A DNA stretch of 64,000 nucleotides from Arcuatula senhousia (lineage: Eukaryota; Mollusca; Bivalvia; Mytilida; Mytilidae), in NCBI GenBank assembly GCA_963971305.1, contig OZ020313.1, positions 52,090,203-52,154,202 of the forward strand, read 5' to 3'. The notes under the pieces were generated by a model, which worked only from the letters and a program-made list of their open reading frames with translations, had not been told where the DNA came from and did no database searches. A program made the position numbers and the translations under genes. Shown here piece after piece: positions 57,111 to 64,000 of this stretch; position 1 is the first letter of the stretch; each line of letters starts with the position of its first letter.

Positions 57111-59780
57111 TGCGCTCTCTGAGGATACTTTGCATACTTCTTTTGTTTGCCATTCTTTCTATCTGTCTTCCAGTAACATCTCCTTTATTCAACTAGTTAT
57201 TTAGTTATTAGGTAATAAACTCTGAGATAATGCCTCTTATTTGTAAAAATAATGGCCTTTGCTTTATAGATTCAAAACTTTGGAAGGTAGAGAAAAGCTC
57301 TTGGAGCCTCTGGTTTTTTTCTTGTCAGTTCATGGTTCATATTAAAGACTTTGATGAACTTGTACTTTTGTAGATCTCAGTCAATAAAAACTACTTACAT
57401 TTGAAGCTAACGATAGGTTAAAGTAGGATATATATTAACGTGAAATTGGTGATGGATGCTGGTATGACATAGATAAAACATGCAATTTCACTGTTAATTA
57501 TGCAAATTGAACCCTTAACAATGCTTCGGGTAAAATTCTGCATTAAAATATGAGTTTTAAAAATCTTCATTTAAATTCTTGTTAGTCATTTTTCATATTA
57601 TAATGGACATTAGAGGTATTGTTGTGGTATTTATAGTAACATCATACAATGATGGATGGATTTCACAATGGAGTATCTGATACTTGTTTCTTGGTCTCAT
57701 GCAGAGAGACCCTGATCCAATAAACATTGACAAACCCATATTGTTACCTGTGAAATTCGTTAACTCTTAGATAAACAGGTGGTGATTATTTCTAAAATGG
57801 ATCCCATTGTTGACGTGTTATTTATGACACTATATTACGTAGATCAACAAGGCGGAGGAAATAAAGTAATACTATTTCATCTTTAAAACGATTTTTAAAA
57901 TTCAAATCAAAAGATATATAATGTTATATGGGCGTTTGTTATAAAATAAAATCAAAGTTTTTTAAATGGGGAGCGATTGTCACAGGCATCCAATAAATTA
58001 AAACTAAATAAACTATTGCGAGTGTATTTTGTACATTTGTGATGATTTAATGAAGATGTTTTTGAAAGTTAATGGACTATATTTATCCCTTTGAAATCTG
58101 AGATGTTTTTAAACGTTTGTATAAATTTTCCAATGACCATTACCAAGCTGTAACAATGACGTGTTCTTTACACTGGCATTGGTGCACAAGACATTAAAGT
58201 GGTGCCTCCATAACAAATATTTGTATGCACCATTGTAAACGTATGTTTTACTTTATGGAGTGGCTTTTTTATCCACTTGAATTTAATGACTGCCTTGAAG
58301 AAAAAAGAAGAATTCAAAATTCTTTAACCTATTATAGCCCATTACTTTGTTTACTCTTAAGGTAATTAACGATTAATACCTACAAGGTGCATACCTACAT
58401 GGATTTCTGAAATTTACCACATTACAACAAAACAAGTCCTTTGGTTTTTTGTATCTTTAGAATTTTCAAGTGCCTATTATCAATTTTGAGAATTGGAAGA
58501 CTCTGAATTTTGCAATGATGACATTAGAGTTGAGAATTTTTAATGTTAAAGTACTAGAAAAGCATTTAATATTCATAATCACTGTTGGTAGGTAGATCAC
58601 CCTATGGTTAGGTCTTCAATTCTACTCAGTTTTTTTCCATGGCAAAACAATTGTCAAATAACTTTTTACTCAGTCTCGTTACTATGTCATTAGGATGCAG
58701 AATATAATTTTTCTTAGTCTATAATTGTCCCTTTTGCAGAAGCAGGGGAGTGGAGAAGAGGGTTTTCCATCCAAGTTGGTTTCTGGATTATAACTTTCAA
58801 ACACCCTTGATAGAATTTCAATCAACTGACACACATCAAAGCCTATGAGATAAGTAAGGAGAAGCTTTATTTTGGGGTCAAAAGGTCAATGTCAAGGTCA
58901 CAACTTTTACAAGGTGAGGGACTTCACATCATACTTATGTTTTAGAGGAATCTAATGTTGGAAGTCCATAAAACAATAACAAAATCATTATACACAGAAA
59001 GCAACTATAAAACCAAAAAGCACATGTCAAAAAAAGGGAGTAAACTCATGTGCTATTGAAGTGTGCCCTATAAATATCTATAAAACATGTTTTTAGATAG
59101 GTAAAAAAAGACAAAAAGAAAGGGGAATAAACCTTATCTTCTATTGGGTACAAACCTATAATTTTATATCTTGTGGAAGTAGGGGACTAAAAAAGATAAT
59201 CTTGAGGGGAACATTGGCACCAGACGCCTTCATATGAATTTTTGCACGAAAAATTGAATTTATGTTACTTTTCACTAGATTGGTAGTGGAAAAATTTGGT
59301 GCAAATTATTTGAGTACTCAAAATCAACAATTGTTATACATGTATTTAATATTTAATATTTTTGCTCAGTACATTCTGCAATAAAACTACTTTTGTTTTA
59401 CACTACTTTGAGGATTTGCAAGTCCAAAATGTCTTTGAAAATTTGTGTTCTCAGCCATACAAACTTAGCCAATTGTTTACAAATAAAAACCAAACAAATA
59501 TAACAACTTATTGTATAACTCATTCTTAAACATTTATAAGTCAGTTTAATTTATGTTTTGGTCAACTAAAGAATAATATCTAAATTGTAATTTGGTTTTC
59601 CATTATGCTGTTTTATATCTTTGAGGTGTGGTAATTTTGGAAATCTTAAGTTTCTAGAGTAATATCATATTGACTTTTCTTCAGAGTAATCAACATAACT
59701 TTGTATGCATTCGGACAAAAGATTTTTGAGAAAGATTTTTTATATGGACCAGATTTAATTAAATGTTATTTCTATTGTAG
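57111..59780. other. Non-coding AT-rich stretch
   Basis: No coding exon, RNA gene or bounded element was recognised. Confidence 0.45.
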
Positions 59781-59840
59781 GTACCCACGCTGGGGTCATC
59801 TTTGAGAGGAGCTCATTTAAAGAGTGTCAAAGTGATGAAG
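59781..59840 (+). other. Possible internal exon of an unknown gene (60 nt)
   Basis: TTTCTATTGTAG precedes and GTTGGT follows a 60-nt stretch that is much more GC-rich than its surroundings. Two frames are open: VPTLGSSLRGAHLKSVKVMK and THAGVIFERSSFKECQSDE. Neither was recognised. It stands alone, with no neighbouring exon found. Confidence 0.22.
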
Positions 59841-62390
59841 GTTGGTATCGAAAAACATTGTTTTTTTCTCATTTTACTCATGGAGATATGCACTCTTTTT
59901 CACTACTCAACTAAAATGACTTCATACTGAAGAGTTCCTATTGAGGGAGACAATTATAATTGTCTTCTTGCTCAATGCTTTGAAGTTAATTTTAGTGCAT
60001 TTCTATTTTGCCTAATTCAAAATGACAAGAAGTGCTTTAAAAAGGTGACAGATTTATTTTTAACTTGACAAAAGTAGTGTTAATTTTGTAGTCTTAGTAC
60101 ACATTATATAATAAGTTTATTGTGACAATATAGTTAAGTAGTTATAATTGTTTAATCAGTATTGTTCAGTTTTAATTGTGTTGTTATAAAAGCAAGAATT
60201 AGGACATTTATAGGAATACTTATGTGACGATATTAGAATGCTTAAGTAGTGCTTTTGTGAGATTTGAGACAGCGTATTGTCCTTCTATGACACTTCTAAG
60301 AGTAAATGGACCCTAATATTGTAATAAATAGCGAGTAAAGATCTCAACACAGTTACTAAGGCTCACTCAAAGTAGAGCAAAACAGTTTTGTTCATTCCAC
60401 AGAAAATTTCTGCAGTTTTCTTATGCTTATCCTTAACTACAACATTATAAATTTATAGAATTCCACATTGGTAAACATTTTATATTAAAGTAAAAGTAAA
60501 AAGTAAAGTAACTAATTTGATATGAAATCTTGTTATTGCTGGTAAGATGATTTATAACATTCTTGATGGCTCAATTTTAGCTGTTATTTAGTCTTCGTTT
60601 GTTGGGTTTTGACATGGATTTTCAGAGTCCTACTGTCTGTACCATAATATACTTGTGCTACCCTTTTAAGGACAAATCACAGGCCTTGGACATGCAGCCA
60701 TGTTAAGCATCAAGAATACAGAAAAAGAAATTTCATTCTTAATTATAAACATTTTACGAAAATTAAAAAAAAAGTAATACAAAGTTTTACATTCATACAA
60801 AAAGATTTATGAATACTAGGTATTTTCACTTTGGTGTTAAAAGTTATGATTGTCATTGAATAGGTCTTTGATGTACCAATCACTGCTAAGTGGGTTTAAA
60901 TATGAAAATTGAATTTGAAATCGAACATAGGACGGCAAGTTGGAAAAGAATGGGACAATTTTGGTGTTAGGTGTTGATCAATGCGATACTCATGTAATAT
61001 CAAAAAAATAAATTTAAAAATTAACTGATAAACATCATATACTTATGGAATAAACTTTTAAAACTTAGATCAAAATTGACACAATTTAAGATACAAATTT
61101 GGATAAACGTGCAAAGGGGATGGCTTTAAGGTGTACAGAGTTGTCCAAGTAGAAAATATGATAAATCGTCAAGTCAAATGGGTTCACGAAGGTTTCCTTT
61201 CATCTTTACTCCACCGTTGTCAATTTGTTTTCAGCACTTTGTTGTCGTCTTAACTTCGTTATTAATACCTTAAGTGAGCCTTTCTTTGGCGATTGTTAAA
61301 AATGGGCCCACAAACATTTTAGGATCTTAACCATATTATAATTGCACTTCATTTAATACATATTAAGTCTGCATTATATTGTTGAAGCTTTCTGCTTCTT
61401 TAAGTCTTTTAAAGGATTTCACTGAAGGATAGTATGAAAGAGATTTGATAAAGGGTTGCCCCATTTATTTGGAGAATAATGGTCCGTTTTTGACGATATA
61501 TGTCTAGTTTGACGTGAGACATGAATGTTTGTAGAAAATACATTCGTTCTCCTTTGTTTCGTGGTCCTTGTCTCACAATTTATTTTGTTGGGTATACAAA
61601 GAGCGGACTATTGTGAAAAAACGGTAGCACAGCCTCTCAATGGGTTGTCTATTTATAGATAAATAGACGCATTGTGTAATGTAAATGTATTGTGAATGTT
61701 AATGTACACTTGTCAATCAATTACAAATTTATGCCTAAAAAAGACAGCATGAAAGTTTCTTATTGTTATCTGTAAAACTTGGGTCCTATTCATTTAAGGT
61801 ATTTCTGGCATTACAAAAAAATCACTTGGCAGGAGAATTTTGAAAACATAAAAGTGCATCTAGTTTAACATTTTAGGCCATTGTCTAGTTTCAGTTTTCT
61901 TATAGAAGTATTTTGTTAAGTTTCATTTTCAGAAATTTGTTTGAAGTTTGATTTCCCAATTCCTTTTACATTTTTTACATACGAGTCAGACTAATAATCA
62001 TTAGATGTTCAATTTAGACATTGCAATTTGCAACATACATAGATGTAGAAAAGCATTCTAAAAAAATAAACTAAAACTGTGGTTTTGGTCTAATGTATCT
62101 TGGTTTGAAACATCTATCAATTTTGCCAACTTTGATTAGAAATTATTAGCCAGACTTTATGAAGGGAACATCAGGGTTATAAAAAGGTGAAAGTTGGCCA
62201 GTTTGTGGGCAGGGAAAAGAATCCTTAACAGCAACTACTACTCACAGCCTCCTAATATTTGGTGTGCAGCCATCAGCATTAGGTCTCAAACTGTTGGATT
62301 TGATTTCAGGTCTGTCATTCTCTCACTTCCCATGTTAATGAAATTTTGATTTTTTTTTAACTTTGACTTTTTAGATTCAGATATAAAATG
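59841..62390. other. Non-coding AT-rich stretch
   Basis: No gene or element was recognised on either strand. Confidence 0.45.
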
Positions 62391-62394
62391 TAAA

Positions 62395-62492
62395 CTGAGC
62401 TTGCTGTTTTCCGTTGTGATTTTTTGAATTGCTGTTTGTTTATGCTTGTTGTGTCGCGTACACTTATTCCACATCTCAATATCGTCTATGAA
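62395..62492 (+). repeat. Interspersed repeat family C, 3' fragment
   Basis: It matches the end of the copy at 15715-16215 almost exactly ('cgttgtgattttttgaattg', 'gttgtgtcgcgtacacttat', 'tccacatctcaatatcgtct'). Only the last 95 bp are present. Confidence 0.75.
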
Positions 62493-63299
62493 GAATGCCC
62501 AACTTTTCTATTAAGCTATTGAAAATGTGGACTTAGTGCCTAAAAATGAGTAGGAAAACTGTAGAAAGTATAAAACAGTTGATTAATGTGGTACTGAATA
62601 TTTTTGTAAATTACATAAATTTTTTTTAAGGAAATGTCAATTTGTAAAATAATAAATGATACATTCTTCCTTGTATAAAACTTTAAATTCATTAATTGAA
62701 ACATCTTATCAAAGTCAATGCATCCCATGTTAGAAAATCTACATTGGTATCTATAGTATTATATTAAAAGTACAAATTTTGGGGGCTGATAATAATGGGA
62801 ACCTATTATAAGCAGGATCCTCTCTTCACTAGTCTACCATTGTCATTCATCTAAAAATAAATTAAAATTTTATTTTTTCACACATCAAAGGATAATATCA
62901 ATTTAATTTTCCTTTCAAAATATTTTTCCATTATGAATCATAGTTAATTTTAATTCCATTATTACTGGAGTTTTTGTCAATTTTATGTTCAGGGGACCAA
63001 TTTTTTGTTATGTCATGGTTAACTGAGCACTTTCTACTCTCTGTGTGTGAACTCTCTGTAGTGATCACTTTCTATTAGAGCGATACTCTCACTGTTCTTA
63101 TTAAAAGATGGGACCAATATCAAATTTAAAAAGTATTTACTGAGAAGAAGATTAAGATAACTAAGAAATGTTTTCTCATTATATTTTTGGGGTACATTTT
63201 TGTCAGATTTGCATGTGCATCATGAATAATGTAACTCTCTGTCAATACTAGTGCTACAAAGCAAACTTGATGCACTGTTCTTATAGAAGCAAAGACCCA
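62493..63299. other. Non-coding AT-rich stretch
   Basis: Nothing recognised. Confidence 0.4.
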
Positions 63300-63505
63300 C
63301 CAATCGGGCATTCTAGTGTCAAAAGTCCGAAAGGGCAATGATGAAACAGGTAAACACGAACAAGACAACACGAAGAAACACGAAACACAAAATCAACCAA
63401 ACAGAAATCAACAACTCAAACTCAAGTTGTAACGAGAGTGAACTCAGGTGCTCTGGAAGAGTAAGCGGTTCCTGCCTGCTATAGCACACCCGTCGTGTTG
63501 CTAAT
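63300..63505 (-). repeat. Interspersed repeat family D, inverted copy
   Basis: It carries 'gtcaaaagtccgaaagggca', 'gtaaacacgaacaaga', 'gagagtgaactcaggtgctc', 'gtaagcggttcctgcctgct' and 'atagcacacccgtcg', the inverse of 26890-27085. Confidence 0.7.
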
Positions 63506-64000
63506 ACCACTGTCTTTCCTTTTGGGTGGGTTGGTCATAGAGATGGATCTTTATGTATCAGAGTTGTTAACTTCATCTTTTTTTGAATGCTCTACTGCCA
63601 TTTGAAAAAAGTGCTTCTGTTGTAAATCATTGTAACAAAATGTTCGATAGTCTGCAATTAGCTTGTGAACATCTTTTTCGTCCAATATATTTCCTGCTTG
63701 AAAAATCTTTAGCTTTGTCAAGCCTGATTTGTCACATGCGTGGTATAGTTATCTTCAGTTTGCTTGCTCAAGTTCTTGTTAGGTCTCCTGTCACTCCGGT
63801 TGGAAGACATATTGTTTTTGTCCTATTCATCTGTCTGTCTGTCTGTCACAAAGTTATTCCACTCAACTCCTCTGAAACTACTCAACCAAACTTTATGAAA
63901 TGTGTTATGTAGCTTGTGCCCCTTGTACATATTCCAGGAAATTTTGATTCTCATATTTTTTTTGGTTACAAATAACTCAAAAACGGCTACAGATATCAAA
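63506..64000. other. Unannotated end of window with a TCTG microsatellite
   Basis: A short run of CTGT units lies at 63831-63847, followed by 'aactcctctgaaactactcaaccaaact', a phrase also seen in diverged form near 46268. The 109-codon frame at 63583-63912 overlaps this repeat and is not called. Confidence 0.4.

Noticed and set aside
63583..63912. 109-codon plus-strand frame near the window end
   Set aside because: It overlaps a TCTG microsatellite and a dispersed repeat; no domain seen.
1..64000. CRISPR arrays, bacterial operons or phage modules
   Set aside because: Tandem repeats here lack unique equal-length spacers, and spliced genes, LINEs and MITEs show that the DNA is eukaryotic.

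Overview
This window looks like nuclear DNA of a marine invertebrate, most likely a bivalve mollusc. It is very AT-rich, gene-poor, intron-rich and saturated with transposable elements. The bivalve assignment is an inference from the repeat families (bodies ending in a hairpin followed by CTAAAA or GTATAAAA, a Penelope-like element with a hammerhead ribozyme, a Crypton-type recombinase gene). No species can be named from the sequence alone.

Two genes can be rebuilt with confidence. (1) On the minus strand, nine exons from 27463 down to 8411 join in frame to a 353-residue orthologue of RP2 (retinitis pigmentosa 2 protein, the GTPase-activating protein of ARL3), with the N-terminal MGC lipidation signal, the CxxC-rich beta-helix domain with the catalytic Arg, and the NDK-like C-terminal domain. 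Its first intron has a GC donor. The 5' ends of two of its exons, with their splice acceptors, are tandemly copied into the upstream introns: 18 copies of 50 bp before exon 6, and 74-bp copies before exon 5 that look like complete 42-nt in-frame mini-exons. (2) On the plus strand, 51938-53671, a two-exon gene encodes a 490-residue Crypton-type (DUF3504) tyrosine recombinase that keeps its R-HxxR-H-Y residues. It is flanked by two almost identical 467-bp elements in direct orientation and followed by a long palindrome. Its single intron holds a tRNA-like sequence.

Layout: 1-4.5 kb is a Penelope-like retroelement broken by a reversed, 5'-truncated LINE and by a terminal-inverted-repeat element, followed by a hammerhead ribozyme that itself lies inside a small element with terminal inverted repeats and a TTATA duplication. 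4.5-5.6 kb holds hairpin-ended repeats. 5.6-8.4 kb is the empty flank 3' of RP2. 8.4-27.5 kb is RP2 with repeat-filled introns. 27.5-34.1 kb is upstream DNA with a LINE remnant split by a 1.15-kb array of 21-bp palindromic units and a family of elements bounded by CATAGACCTGTATATT. 34.1-47.8 kb is mostly unannotatable AT-rich DNA with nested terminal-inverted-repeat elements at 44.3-45.3 kb. 47.8-48.7 kb holds 145-bp tandem repeats. 49.8-54.7 kb is the Crypton-like gene and its flanking elements. A possible second hammerhead lies at 55.0 kb, followed by a 1.5-kb minisatellite. 57-64 kb shows no convincing gene.

The observations most worth following are the tandem splice-acceptor arrays in RP2 and the hammerhead ribozyme inside an apparent DNA element. 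All coordinates of exons and elements were read by hand and no database search was run.
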